From Prunus persica (taxonomy: Eukaryota; Streptophyta; Magnoliopsida; Rosales; Rosaceae): DNA of 64,000 nt. The stretch lies in the NCBI RefSeq assembly GCF_000346465.2, contig NC_034011.1:12169634-12233633 (forward strand), written 5' to 3'. Position numbers and translations under genes: made by a program. A model generated the notes under the pieces. It saw nothing but the letters and a program-made list of their open reading frames with translations. It did not search any database and was not told where the DNA came from. Positions 1 through 14,935 of the stretch are shown in pieces. Positions within the stretch are counted from its first letter, which is position 1. Each line of letters starts with the position of its first letter.

Positions 1-548
1 ATCCATCTCTACAACTATGCAATACACCACCCACTCCATTTCATAACTAACTTCGTACGAACTTGAATTGTCCAATTTCATGGACCAATCGATATCGGAT
101 TGGGTCCAAAACATGGGCAACATCATAATATGATGGGAGGAGTCGTTTGGTGACTTTTGAATGAAATCCAATGGCTAAAACTATGCAATACACTAACCAC
201 TCCACTTCAGAATGAATTTCATACGAACCTGAATAGTCCAATTTCATGGACTAATCGATATCAGATTGAGTCCAAAACTTGGGGAACATCATAATATGAT
301 GGGAGCAGTCATTTGGTGACTTTTGAGCGAAATCCAATGGCTAGAACTATGCAATACACTAACCACTCCATTTTAGAACGAATTTCGTACGAACTTGAAT
401 TGTCCAATTTCATGGAATAATCGATATCGGATCGAGTCCAAAACTTGGGGAACATCATAATATGGTGGGAGGAGTCATTTAGTGACATTTGAGTGAAATC
501 CAACGACTAAAATTATGCAATACACTAACCACTCCATTTCAAAACGAA
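1..548 (+). repeat. Duplicated 3.3-monomer block, copy 1
   Basis: Bases 5-548 appear identical to 4592-5135 (offset 4587) when compared by eye. They share unusual variants: CACCACCCACTCC, AACTAACTTCG, TCGTTTGGTGAC, CCATTTTAGAACG and GGAATAATCG. Upstream of base 5 only one base differs (a missing A), so the duplication may continue left of the window. Confidence 0.9.
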
Positions 549-3500
549 CTTCGTACGAACCTGAATTGTCCAATTTCATGGGCCAATCGATATCGGATTG
601 AGTCCAAAACTTGGGGATCGTCATAATACGGTGGGAGGAGTCATTTGGTGGGTTTTGAGTGAAATCCAATCTCTACAACTATGCAATACACCAACCACTC
701 CATTTCATAATGAAGTTCGTATGAACCTAAATTGTCAAATTTCATGGACCAATCGATATCGGATTGAGTCCAAACTTGGGGATCATGATAATACGGTGCG
801 AGGAGTCATTTGGTGGGTTTTGAGTGAAATCCAATCTCTACCACGATGCAATACACCAACCACTCCATTTCATAACGAACTTCGTACGAATCTGAATTGT
901 CCAATTTCTTGGACCAATCGATATCGGATTGAGTCCAAAACTTAGGAAACATTATAATATGATGGGAGGAGTCATTTGTTGACTTCTGAGTCAAATCCAA
1001 TGGCTAAAACTAAGCAATACACTAACCACTCCATTTCAGAACGAACTTCGTACGAACCTGAATTGTCCAATTTCACGGACCAACCGATATTGGATTGAGT
1101 CCAAAACTTGGGGAACATCATAATACGGTGGGAGGAGTCATTTGGTGACTTTTGAGTGAAATCCAATGGCTAAAACTATGCAATACACTAACCACTCCAT
1201 TTCAGAACGAATTTTGTACGAACCTGAATTCTCCGATTTCATGGACCAATCGATATCGGATTGAGTCCAAAACTTGGGGAATATCATAATGTGGTGGGAG
1301 GAGTCACTTATTGGCTTCTGAGTGAAATCCAATCTCTACAACTATGCAATACACCAAACAACTCCATTTCATAACGAACTTCGTACGAACCTGAATTGTC
1401 CAATTTCAGCGACCAGTCGATATTGGATTGAGTCCATAACTTGGGGAATATCATAATGTGGTGGGAGGAGTCATTTGGTGGCTTTTGAGTGAAATCCAAT
1501 CACTAAAACTATGCAAAACACCAACCACCCTATTTTGTAATGAACTTCGTACGAACCTGAATTGTCCAGTTTCAGGGACCAATCGATATCGGATTGAGTC
1601 CAAAACTTGGGGAACTTCACAATATGATGGGAGGAGTCATTTGGTGTCTTTTGACTGAAATCCAATGGCTAAAACAACGCAATACACAAACCACTCCATT
1701 TCAGAACGAACTTCGAACGAACCTGAATTGTCCAATTTCATGAACCAATCAATATCGGATTGAGTCCAAAAATTGGGGAACATCATAATATGATGGGAGG
1801 AGTCATTTGGAGTCTTTTAACTAAAATCCAAAGGCTAAAACTATGCAACATATCAAGCACCCTATTTCGTATCGAACTTCGTACGAATTTGAATTTAACA
1901 ATTTCATGGACCAATCGATATCCGATTGAGTCCAAAACTTGGGGAACAGCATAATACGATGGCAGGAGTCATTTGGTGACTTTTGAGTGAAATCCAATGG
2001 CTAAAACGATGCAATAGAGTAACCACTCCATTTCAGAATGAACTTCGTAGAACCTGAATTGTCCAATTTCATGGACCAATCGATATCGGATTGAGTCCAA
2101 AACTTGGGGAACACCATCATACTATGGGAGGAGTCATTTGGTGACTTTTGAGTGAAATCCAATGGCTACAACTATGCAATACAGTAACCACTCCATTTCA
2201 GAACGAACTTCGTACGAACCTGAACTGTCCAATTTCATGGACCAATCGATATCGGATTGAGTCCAAAACTTTGGGATCCACATAATACTGTGGGAGGAGT
2301 CATTTGGGGGGTTTTGAGTGAAATCCAATCTCTACAACTATGCAATAAACCACCCACTCCATTTCATAACTAACTTCGTACGAACCTGAATTGTCTAATT
2401 TCATGGACCAATCAATATCGGTTTGGGTCCAAAACATGGGGAACATCATAATATTATGGGAGGAGTCATTTGGTGACTTTTGACTGAAATCCAATGGCTA
2501 AAAGTATGCAATACACCAACCACTCCATTTCAGAACGAACTTCGTATGAACCTGAATTGTCCAATTTCATGGACCAATCGATATCGGATTGAGTCCAAAA
2601 CTTGGGGAACATCATAATACGGTGGAAGGAGTCATGTGGTAGGTTTTGAGTGAAATCCAATCTCTACAACTATGCAATACACCAACCACCCTATTTCATA
2701 ACGAACTTCGTACGAACCTGAATTGTCCAATTTCATGGACCAATCGATATCAGATTGAGTCCAAAATTTGGGGAACATCATAATACGATGGGAGGAGTCA
2801 TTTGGTGTCTTTTGACTGAAATCCAATGGCTAAAACAATGCAATACACCAACCACTCTATTTCAGAACGAACTTCGTACGAACCAGAATTGTCCAATTTA
2901 ATGGACCAATCGATATCGAATTGAGTCCAAAACTTGGGGAACATCGTAATATGATGGGCAAGTCATTTGGTGACTTTTGAGTGAAATCCAATGGCTAAAA
3001 CTATGCAATACACTAACCACTCCATTTCAGAATGAATTTCGTACGATCCTGAATTGTCCAATTTTCTGGACCAATCGATCTCGGATTGAGTGCAAAACTT
3101 GGGGAACATCATAATACGGTGGGAGGAGTCATTTGGCAGGTTTTGAGTGAAATCCAATCTCTACAACTATGCAATACACCAACTACCCTATTTCATAACG
3201 AACTTCGTACGGACCTGAATTGTCCAATTTCATGGACCAATCGATATCGGATTGCGCCCAAAACTTGGTTAACATCATAATATGATGAGAGGAGTCCTTT
3301 GGTGTCTTTTGACTGAAATCCAATGGCTAAAACTATGCAATACACCAACCACTCCATTTCAGAACGAACTACGAACGAACCTGAATTGTCCAATTTCATG
3401 GACCAATCGATTTCGGATTGAGTCCAAAACTTGGGGAACATCATAATATTATGCGAGGAGTCATTTGGTTTCTTTTGATTGAAATCCAATGGCTAAAACT

Positions 3501-4359
3501 ATGCAATACACCAACCACCCTATTTCATAACGAATTTCGTACGAACCTGAATTGAACTATTTCATGGACCAACCGATATCTGATTGAGTCCAAAACTTGG
3601 GGAACACCATAATACGGTGGGAGGAGCCATTTGGTAACTTTTGAGTGAAATCCAATGGCTAAAACTATGCAATACAGTAACCACTCCATTTCAAAATGAA
3701 CTTCGTACGAACCTGAATTGTCCAATTTCAGGGACCAATCGATATCGGATTGAGTCCAAAACTTGGGGATCATCATAATACGGTGGGAGGAGTCATTTGG
3801 TGGGTTTTGAGTGAAATACAATCTCTACAACTATGCAATACACCACCCACTCCATTTCATAACTAACTTCGTACGAACTTGAATTGTCTAATTTCATGGA
3901 CCAATCGTTATCGGATTGGGTCCAAAACATGGGGAACATCATAATATGATGGGAGGAGTTGTTTAGTGACTTTTGAGTGAATTCCAATGTCTAAAACTAC
4001 GCAATATACTAACCACTCCACTATAGAACGTATTTCGTATGAACCTGAATAGGCCAATTTCATGGACTAATCAATATCAGATGGAGTCCAGAACTTGGGG
4101 AACATCATAATGTGGTCGGAGGAGTCATTTGGTGGCTTATGAGTGAAATCCAATCTCTACAACTATGCAATACCCCAACCACTCCAATTCATAATGAACT
4201 TCGTACGAACCTGAATTGTCCAATTTCATGGACCAATCGATATCGGATTGAGTCCAAAGCTTGGGGAACATCACAATATGATGGGAGAGTCATTTGGTGT
4301 CTTTTGACTAAAATCCAATGGCTAAAACTATGCAATACACCAACCACTCCATTTCAGAA

Positions 4360-4410
4360 CGAACTTCGTACGAACCTGAATTGAACGATGGGAGGAGTCA
4401 TTTGGTGGGT
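4360..4410 (+). repeat. Truncated monomer junction (59-bp deletion)
   Basis: Around 4385 CTGAATTG runs straight into AACGATGGGAGGAGTC, skipping the GTCCAATTTC-to-ACATCATAAT segment. Flanking landmarks are 605 bases apart instead of 664, which sets the loss at 59 bases. Confidence 0.85.
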
Positions 4411-4587
4411 TTTGGGTGAAATCCAATCTGTACGACTATGCAATACACTAACCACTCCATTTTAGAACGAACTTCGTACGAACCTGAATTGTGCAATTTC
4501 AGGGACCAATCGATATCGGATTGTGTCCAAAACTTGGGGATCATCATAATACGGTGCGAGGAGTCATTTGGTGGGTTTTGAGTGAAA

Positions 4588-5135
4588 TCCAATCTCTACA
4601 ACTATGCAATACACCACCCACTCCATTTCATAACTAACTTCGTACGAACTTGAATTGTCCAATTTCATGGACCAATCGATATCGGATTGGGTCCAAAACA
4701 TGGGCAACATCATAATATGATGGGAGGAGTCGTTTGGTGACTTTTGAATGAAATCCAATGGCTAAAACTATGCAATACACTAACCACTCCACTTCAGAAT
4801 GAATTTCATACGAACCTGAATAGTCCAATTTCATGGACTAATCGATATCAGATTGAGTCCAAAACTTGGGGAACATCATAATATGATGGGAGCAGTCATT
4901 TGGTGACTTTTGAGCGAAATCCAATGGCTAGAACTATGCAATACACTAACCACTCCATTTTAGAACGAATTTCGTACGAACTTGAATTGTCCAATTTCAT
5001 GGAATAATCGATATCGGATCGAGTCCAAAACTTGGGGAACATCATAATATGGTGGGAGGAGTCATTTAGTGACATTTGAGTGAAATCCAACGACTAAAAT
5101 TATGCAATACACTAACCACTCCATTTCAAAACGAA
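4588..5135 (+). repeat. Duplicated 3.3-monomer block, copy 2
   Basis: This is the second copy of the block at the window start. Identity stops at 5136 (T here, C at 549), after which the two copies diverge at ordinary array levels. An offset of 4587 is not a multiple of 166 because the interval contains a 59-bp monomer truncation near 4385 and small indels. Confidence 0.9.
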
Positions 5136-6189
5136 TTTCGTACGAAACTGAATTGTCCAATTTCGTGGACCAATCGATACCGGATGGAGTCCAAAACTTG
5201 GGGAACGTCATAATGTGGTGGGAGGAGTCATTTGGTGGCTTTTGAGTGAAATTCAATCTCTACAACTATGCAATACACCAACCACTCCATCTCAGAACGA
5301 ACTTCGTACGAACCTGAATTGTCAAATTTCTTGGACCAATCGATATCGGATTGAGTCCAAAAGTTGGGGAACATCATAATATGATGGGAGGAGTCATTTG
5401 GTGGCTTTTGAGTGAAATCCAATCTCTACAACTATGCAATACACCAACCACTCCATTTCATAACGAACTTCGTTCGAACCTGAATTGTCCAATTTTAGGG
5501 ACCAGTCGATATCGGATTGAGTCCAAAACTTGGGAAACATCATAATATGATGGAAGGAGTGATTTGGTGACTTTTGAGTGAAATCCAATGGCTAAAACTA
5601 CGCAATACACTAACCACTCCATTTCAGAACGAACTTCCTATGAACCTGAATTGTCCAATTTCATGGACGAATCGATATCATCTTGAGTCCAAAACCTGGG
5701 GAACATCATAATATGATGGGAGGAGTTATTTGGTGACTTTTGAGTGAAATCCAATGGCTAAAACTATGCAATACACTAACCACTCCATTTCAGAACGAAC
5801 TTCGTACGAACATGAATTGTCCAATTTCATGGACCAATCGATATCGGATTGAGTCCAAAATTTGGGGATCATCATAATACGGTGGGAGGAGTCATTTGGT
5901 GGGTTTTGAGTGAAATCCAATCTCTACAACTATGCAATACACCAACCACTCCATTTCATAACGAACTTCGTACGAACCGAATTGTCCAATTTCAGGGACC
6001 AATTGATATCGGATTGAGTCCGAAACTTGGGGAACATCATAATATGATGGTAGGAGTCATTTGGTGTCTTTTGACTAAAATCCAATGGCAAAAACTATGC
6101 AATACACCAACCACTCCATTTCAGAACGAACTTCGTACGAACCTGAATTGTCCAATTTCATGGACCAATCGATATCGGATTGAGTCCAA

Positions 6190-6240
6190 AACTTGGGCAA
6201 CATCATAAGATGACGGGAGGAATACACCAACCAATACATT
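6190..6240 (+). repeat. Truncated monomer junction (~45-bp deletion)
   Basis: GACGGGAGG joins directly to AATACACCAACC at 6221, losing the GTCATTTGG-to-CTATGC interval of a normal monomer. Similar joins occur at 22937 and near 53365. Confidence 0.8.
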
Positions 6241-9200
6241 TCATAACGAACTTTGTACGAACCTGAATTGTCTAATTTCAGGGACCAATCGATATCGGAT
6301 TGAGTCCAAAACTTGGAAAACGTCATAATATGATGGGAGGAGTCATTTGGTGTGCTTTGACTGAAATCCAATGTCTCAAACTATGCAATACACCAACCAC
6401 TCTATTTCAGAACGAACTTCCTATGAGCCTGAATTGTCCAATTTCATGGACCAATCGAGTTCGTCATTGAGCTGTAACCTGGGGAACATCATAATATGAT
6501 GGGAGGAGTTATTTGGTGACTTTTGAGTGAAATCCAATGGCTAAAACTATGCAATACACTAACCACTCCATTTTAGAACGAACTTCGTACGAACCTGAAT
6601 TGTCCAATTTCATGGACCAATCGATATCGGATTGAGTCCAAAACTTGGGGAACATCATAATATGCTGGGAGGAGTTATTTGGTGACTTTTGAGTGAATCC
6701 AATGGCTAAAACTGTGCAATACACTAACCACTCCATTTCAGAACGAATTTCGTAGGAACCTAAATTGTAAAATTTCATTGACCAATCCATATCGTATTGA
6801 GTCCAAAACGTGGGGAGCATCATACTATGGTGGGTGGAGTCATTTGGTGGGTTTTAAGTAAAATCCAATCTCTACAACTATGCAATACACCAACCTCTAC
6901 ATTTCATAACGAACTTCGTACGAACCTGAATTGTCCAATTTCATGGACCAATCGATGTCGGATTGAGTCCAAAACTTGGGGATCGTCATAATACGGTGGG
7001 AGGAGACATTTGGCGGGTTTTGAGGGAAATCCAATCTGTACAACTATGCAATACACCAACCACTCCATTTCAGAACGAACTCCGAACGAACCTGTATTGT
7101 CCAATTTCATCGACTAATTGATCTCGGATTGAGTCCAAAACTTGGGGAACATCATAATACGATGGGAGGAGTCATTTGGTGTCTTTTGAGTGAATCCCAT
7201 TGCTAAAACTATGCAAGACACTAACCACTCCATTTCAGAACGAACTTCATACGAAGCTAAATTCTAAAATTTCATTGACCAATCGATATCGGATTGTGTC
7301 CAAAACTTTGGGATCATCATAATACGGTGGGAGGAGTCATTTCGTGGGTTTTGAGTGAAATCCAATCTCTACAACTATGCAGTACACCAACCACTGCATT
7401 TCATAACGAACTTCGTACGAACCTGAATTGTCCAATTTCATGGACCAATCAATATCGGATAGAGTCCAAAACTTGGCGAACATCATAATATGATGGGAGG
7501 AGTCATTTGGTGTCTTTTAACTGAAATCTAATGGCAAAAACTGTGCAATATACCAACCACTCCATTTCAAAACGAACTTCCTACGAACCTGAATTGTCCA
7601 ATTTCATGGACCAATCGATATCGGATTGAGTCCAAAACTTGGCCAACATCATAATATGATGGGAGGAGTCATTTGGTGTCTTTTGACTAAAATCCAATGG
7701 CTAAAACTATGCAATATACCAACCACTTCATTTCCAAACGAACTTCGTACGAACCCGAATTGTCCAATTTCATGGACCAATCGATATCGGATTGAGTCCA
7801 AAACTTGTGGAACATCATAATATGATGGGAGTAGTTATGTGGTGACTTTTGAGTGAATCCAATGGCTAAAACTATACAATACACCAACCACTCCATTTCA
7901 GAACGAACTTCGTTCTAACCTGAATTATCCAATTTCGTGGACCAGTAGATATTGGATTCAGTCCAAAACTTGGGGATCATCATAATACGGTGGGACGAGT
8001 CATTTGGTGTCTTTTGACTGAAATCCAATTTCTACAACTATACAATACGCCAACCACTCCATCTCAGAACGAACTTCGTACGAACCTGAATTGTCAAATT
8101 TCTCTGACCAATCGATATCGGATTGAGTCCAAAACTTGGGGATCATCATAATACGGTGGGAGGAGTCATTTGGTGGGTTTTGAGTGAAATTCAATGCCTA
8201 AAACTATGCAATAGACCAACCACTTCATTTCAGAACGAACTTCGTACGAACATGAATTGTCCAATTTCATGGACCAATCGATATCGAATTGTGTCCAAAA
8301 CTTGTGGATCATCATAATACGGTGGGAGGAGTGATTTGGTGGGCTTTGAGTGAAATCCAATCTCTACAACTATGCAATACACCAACCACTCCATTTCATA
8401 ACGAACTTCGTACGAACCTGAATTGTCCAATTTCTTGGACCAATCAATATCGGATTGAGTCCAAAACTTGGGGAACAATATAATATGATGGGAGGAGTCA
8501 TTTGGTGACTTTTGAGTGAAATCCAATGGCTAAAACTATGCAATACACTGACCACTACATTTCATATTGAACTTCGTACGAACCTGAATTGTCCAATTTC
8601 GTGGACCAATCGACATCGGATTGAGTCCAAAACTTTGGAAACATCATAATATGATGGGAGGAGTCATTTGGTAACTTTTGAGAGAAAAACAGTGGCTGAA
8701 ACTACGCAATACACCAACCACTCCATTTCATAACGAACTTCGTATGAACCTAAATTGTCCAATTTCATGGACCAATCGATATCGGATTGAGTCCAAAACT
8801 TGGGGGACAACATAATACGGTGGGAGGAGTCATTTGGTGGCTTTTGAGTGAAATCCAATCTCTACAACTATACAATACACCAACCACTCCATTTCAGAAC
8901 GAACTTCGTACGAACCTGAATTGTCCAATTTCATGGACCAATTGATATCGGATTGAGTCCAAAACTTGGGGAACATCATAATACGGTGGGACGAGTCATT
9001 TAGTGGCTTTTAAGTGAAATCCAATCCCTACAACTATGCAATACATCAACCACTCCATTTCATAACGAACTTCGTACGAACCTGAATTGTCCAATTTCAT
9101 GGACCAATTGATATCGGATTGAGTCCAAAACTTGGGGAACGTCATAATACGGTGGGAGGAGTGATTTGGTGGGTTTTGAGTGAAATCCAATCTCTACAAC

Positions 9201-9449
9201 TATGCAATAAACCAACCACTCCATTTCATAACGAACTTCGCACGAACCTGAATTCTCCAATTTCATGGACCAATCGATATCTGATTGAGTCCAAAACTTT
9301 GGGAGCAACATAATATGATGGGAGGAGACATTTGGTGACTTTTGAGTGAAATCCAATGGCTAAAACTATGTAATACACTAACCACTCCATTGTTGAACGA
9401 ACTTCGTACGAACCTGAATTGTCCAATTTCATGGACCAATCGATATCGG

Positions 9450-10060
9450 ATTGAGTCCAAAACTTGGGGATCATCATAATACGGTAGGAGGAGTCATTTG
9501 GTGGGTTTTGAGTGAAATCCAATCTCTACAACTATGCAATACACCAACCACTCCATTTCATAACGAACTTCGTACGAACTTGAATTGTCCAATTTCATGG
9601 ACCAATCGATATCTAATTGAGTCCAAAACTTTGGGAGCAACATAATATGATGGGAGGAGACGTTTGGTGACTTTTGAGTGAAATCCAATGGCTAAAACTA
9701 TGCAATACACTAACCACTCCATTTCATAACGAACTTCGTTCGACCCTGAATTATCCCATTTCATGGACCAATTGATATCGGATTGAGTCCAAAACTTGAG
9801 GAACACCTTAATATGATGGGAGGAGTCATTTGGCGACTTTTGAGTGAAATCCAATGGCTAAAACTATGCAATAAACTAACCACTCCATTCCAGAATGAAC
9901 TTCGTACGAACCTGAATGGTCCAATTTCATGGACCAATCGATATCGAATTCAGTCCAAAACTTGCCGATCATCGTAATACAGTGGGAGGAGTCATTTGGT
10001 AGGTTTTGAATGAAATCCAATCTCTACAACTATGCAATACACCAACCACTCCATTTCATA
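9450..10060 (+). repeat. Four-monomer block shared with ~50 and ~52 kb
   Basis: This block runs through four ordered variants: a unit with TTTGGGAGCAACATAAT and GGAGAC-TTTGGTGAC; a unit with TCCCATTTCATGG; a unit with CCACTCCATTCCAGAA and ATTCAGTCC; and a unit ending GGTAGGTTTTGA. The same order recurs at about 49670-50285 and 52000-52610. A dimer step (332 bp) repeats the first unit at 9119 and 9451. Confidence 0.75.
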
Positions 10061-10159
10061 ACGAACTTCGTACGAACCTGAATTGTCTTATTTCGTGGAC
10101 CAGTGAAAATCGGATTGAGTCCAAAACTTGGGGAACATCATAATATGATGGGAGGAGTC

Positions 10160-11736
10160 ATTTGGTGACTTTTGAGTGAAATCCAATGCCTAAAACTATG
10201 CAATACACTGACCACTCCATTTCAAAACGAACTTCATACGAAATTGAATTGTCCAATTTCATGGACCAATCGATACCGGATTGAGTCCAAAACTTGGGGA
10301 ACATCATAATATGATGGGAGTAGTCATTTGGTGGCTTTTGAGTGAAATCCAATGGGTAAAACTATGCAATACACTAACCACTCCATTTCAGAACGAACAT
10401 GGTACGAACCTGAATTGTCCAATTTCATGGACCAAACGATGTCCGATTGAGTCGAAAACTTGGGGATCATCATAATACGGTGGGAGGAGTCATTTGGTGG
10501 GTTTTGAGTGAAATCGAATCTCTACAATTATGCAATACACCAACCACTCCATTTCGTAACGAACTTCGTACGAACCTGAATTGTCCAATTTCATGGAGCA
10601 ATCGATATCGGATTGAGTCCAAAACTTGGGGAATATCATAATATGATGGGAGGAGTCATTTGGTGACTTTTGAGTGAAATCCAATGGCTAAAACTATGCA
10701 ATACACTAACCACTCCATTTCAGAACGAACTTCGTACGAACTCGAATTGTCCAATTTCGTTTACCAATCGATATCGGATTGAGTCCAAAACTTGGGGAAC
10801 ATCATAATATGATGGGAAGAGTCATTTGGTGACTTTTGAGTGAAATCCAATGGGAAAAACAATGCAATACACCAACCACTCCATTTCATAACGAACTTCG
10901 TATGAACCTGAATTCTCTAATTTCTTGGACCAATCTATATCGGATTGAGTCCAAAACTTGGGGATCATCATAATACAGTGGGAGGAGTCATTTGGTGGGT
11001 TTTGAGTGAAATCCAATCTCTACAATTATGCAATACACCAACCACTCCATTTCATAACGAACTTCGTACGAACCTGAATTGTCCAATTTCATGGACCAAT
11101 CGATATCGGATTGAGTCCAAAACTTGGGGAATATCATAATACGGTGGGAGGAATCATTTGGTGACTTTTGAGTGAAATCCAATGGCTAAAACTATGCAAT
11201 ACACTAACCACTCCATTTCAAAACGAACTTCGTACGGAATTGAATTGTCCAATTTCATGGACCAATCGATACCGGATTGAGTCCAAAACTTGGGGAACAT
11301 CATAATATGATGGGAGTAGTCATTTGGTGGCTTTTGAGTGAAATCCAATGGCTAAACCTATGCAATACACTAACCACTCCATTTCAGAACGAACTAGGTA
11401 CGAACCTGAATTGTCCAATTTCATGGACCAATCGATGTCCGATTGAGTCCAAAACTGGGGGATCATCATAATACGGTGGGAGGAATCATTTGGTGGGTTT
11501 TGAGTGAAATCCAATCTCTACAATTATGCAATACACCAACCACTCCATTTCATAACGAACTTCGTACGAACCTGAATTGTCCATTTTCATGGACCAATCG
11601 ATATCGGATTGAGTCCAAAACTTGGGAAATATCATAATATGATGGGAGGAGTCATTTGGTGACTTTTGAGTGAAATCCAATGGCTAAAACTATGCAATAC
11701 GCTGACCACTCCATTTCAGAACGAACTTCGTACGAA
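10160..11736 (+). repeat. 6-mer higher-order duplication (996 bp)
   Basis: 10160-10740 recurs at 11156-11736 (offset 996 = 6 x 166). Shared private variants include GATACCGGATTGAG, GATGGGAGTAGTC, GATGTCCGATTGAG and CTCTACAATTATGC. The CTCTACAATTATGC unit also appears midway, giving a 498-bp (3-mer) sub-spacing at 10490, 10988 and 11486. Confidence 0.85.
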
Positions 11737-12039
11737 CCTGAATTGTCCAATTTCATGGACTAATCGATATCGAATTCAGTCCAAAACTTGGGGGACATCA
11801 TAATACGGTGGGAGGAGTCATTTGGTCGCTTTTGAGTGAAATCCAATGGGTAAAACTATGCCATACACCAACCACTCCATTTCATAACGAACTTCGTACG
11901 ATCCTGAATTGTCCAATTTCTTGGAGCAATCTATATCGGATTGCGTCCAAAACTTGGGGATCATCATAATGCGGTGGGAGGACTAATTTGGTGGGTTTTG
12001 AGTGAAATCCTATCTCTACGACGATCCAATACACCAACC

Positions 12040-12095
12040 AGTCCGTTTAGGAAGAAACTTCGTATGACCCTGAATTGTCCATATCGGATTGAGTC
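12040..12095 (+). repeat. Monomer with 18-bp deletion
   Basis: TGAATTGTCC joins ATATCGGATTGAG near 12080, removing AATTTCATGGACCAATCG. Flanking landmarks are 646 rather than 664 bases apart, matching 18 lost bases. Confidence 0.85.
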
Positions 12096-14879
12096 CAAAA
12101 CTTGGGGAACATCATAATACGGTGGGAGGAGTCATTTGGTGGGTTTTGGGAGAAATCCAATCTCTACAACTACGCAATACACCAACCACTCCATTTCATA
12201 ACGAACTTAGTACAAACCTGAATTGTCCAATTTCTTGGACCAATCTATATCGGATTGAGTCCAAAACTTGGGGATCATCATAATACGGTGGGAGGAGTCA
12301 TTTGGTGGATTTTGAGTGAAATCCAATCTCTACAACTATGCAATACACCAACCACTCCATTTGACAACGAACTTCGTACGAACTTGAATTGTCCAATTTC
12401 ATGGACCAATCGATATCGGATTGAGTCCAAAACTTGGGGAACATCATAATATGATGGGATGAGTCATTTGGTGTCTTTTGACTGAAATCCAATGGCAAAA
12501 ACTATGCAATACACCAACCACTCCATTTCAGAACGAACTTCGTACGAACCTGAATTGTCCAATTTCATGGACCAATCGATATCGGATTGAGGCCAAAACT
12601 TGTGGAACATCATAAAACGGTGGGAGGAGCCATTTGGTTGGGTTTTGAGTGAAATTCAATCCCTACGACTATGCAATACACCAATCGCTCTATTTCGTAA
12701 CGAACTTCGTACGAACCTGAATTGTCCAATTTCTTGGACAAATCTATATCGGATTGGGTCCAAAACTTGGGGATTATCATAGTACGGTGGTATGAGTCAT
12801 TTGGTGGGTCTTGAGTGAAATCCAATCTCTACAACTATGCAATACACCAGCCACTACATTTCATAACGAACTTTGTAGGAACCTGAATTGTCTAATTTCT
12901 TGTACCAATCTATGTCGGATTGAGTCCAAAACTTGGGGATCATCATAATACCATGCGAGGAGTCATTTGGTGGATTTTGAGTGAAATCCAATCTCTACAA
13001 CTATGCAATACACCAACCACTCCATTTCACAACGAACTTCGTACGAACCTGACTTGTCCAATTTCTTGGACCAATCTATATCGGATTGAGTCCAGACCTT
13101 GTGGATCATCATAATACGGTGGGAGGAGTGATTTCGTGGGTTTTGACTGAAATCCAATCTCTACAACTATGCAATACACCAACCACTCCATTTCATAACG
13201 AACTTCGTACGAACCGGAATTGTCCAATTTCATGGACCAATCGATATCGGATTGACTCCGAAACTTGGGGAACATGATAATATGATGGGAGGAGTTATTT
13301 GGTGTCTTTTGAGTGAAATCCAACGGTTAAAACTATGCAATACACCAACCACTCCATTTCAGAACGAACTTCGTACGAACCTGAATTGTCCAATTTCATG
13401 GACCAATCGATATCGGATTGAGTCCAAAACTTGGGGAACATCATAATATGGTGGGAGGAGTCATTTGGACGGTTTTCAATGAAATCCAATATCTACAACT
13501 ATGCAGTACACAAACCACTCCATTTCAGAACGAACCTCGTACGAACCTGAATTGTCCAATTTCATGGACCAATCGATATCGGATGGAGTCTAAAACTTGG
13601 GGAACATCATAATACGGTGGGAGGAGTCATTTGGTGGGTTTTGAGTGAAATCCAATCTCTACAACTATACAATACACCAGCCACTCCATTTCATAACGAA
13701 CTTCGTACAAACCTCCATTGTCCAATTTCATGGACCAATAGATATCGGATTGAGTCCAAAACTTGGGGAACATCATAATATGGTGGGAGGAGTCATTTGG
13801 ACAGTTTTGTGTGAAATCCAATCTCTACAACTATGCAATACACCAACCACTCCTTTTCAGAACGAACTTCGTACGAACCTGAATTGTCCAATGTCATGGA
13901 CCAATCGATATCGGATGGAGTCCAAAACTTGAGGAACATCATAATACGGTGGGAGGAGTCATTTGGTGGGTTTTGAGTGAAGTCCAATCTCTACAACTAT
14001 ACAATACACCAACCACTCCATTTCATAACAAACTTCGTACGAACCTGAATTGTCCAATTTCATGGACCAATCGATATCGGATTGACTCCGAAACTTGGGG
14101 AACATCATAATATGATGGGAGGAGTCATTTGGTGTCTTTTGAGTGAAATCCAATGGTGAAAACTATGCAATACACCAACCACTCCATTTCAGAACGAACT
14201 TTCGTACGAACCTGAATTGTCCAATTTCATGGACCAATCGATATCGGATTGAGTCCAAAACTTGGGGAACATCGTAATATGGTGGGAGGAGTCAATTGGT
14301 GGGTTTTGAGTGAAATCCAATCTCTACAACTATGCAATACACCAATCACTCCATTCCAGAACAAATTTCGTACGAACCTGAATTGTCCAATTTCATGGAC
14401 CAATCGATGTCGGATTGAGTCCAAAACTTGGGGAACATCATAATATGGTGGGAGGAGTCATTTGGACGGTTTTGAGTGAAATCAAATCTCTACAACTATG
14501 CAATACACCAACCACTCGATTTCATACTGAACTTCGTATGAACATGAATTGTCCAATTTCATGGACCAATCGATATGGGATTGAGTCCAAAACTTGGTGA
14601 TCATCATAATACGGCGGGAGGAGTCATTTCGTGGGTTATGAGTGAAATCCAATCTCTAGAACTACGCAATACAACAACCACTCCATTTCATAACGAACTT
14701 CGTGCGAACCTGAATTGTCCAATTCCATGGACCAATCCATATCGGATTGAGTCCAAAACTTGGGGAACATCATAATATGGTGGAGGAGTCATTTGGTGAC
14801 TTTTGATTGAAATCCAATGGCTTAAACTTTGAAATACACAAACCACTCCATTTTAGAACGAACTTCGTATGAACCTGAA

Positions 14880-14935
14880 TTGTCCAATTTCATGGACCAA
14901 TCGATATCGGATTGAAATCCAACGGGTAAAACTAT
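14880..14935 (+). repeat. Truncated monomer junction (~59-bp deletion)
   Basis: ATATCGGATTGA joins AAATCCAACGGG near 14915, omitting the stretch from GTCCAAAAC through TTTTGAGT. Confidence 0.75.
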
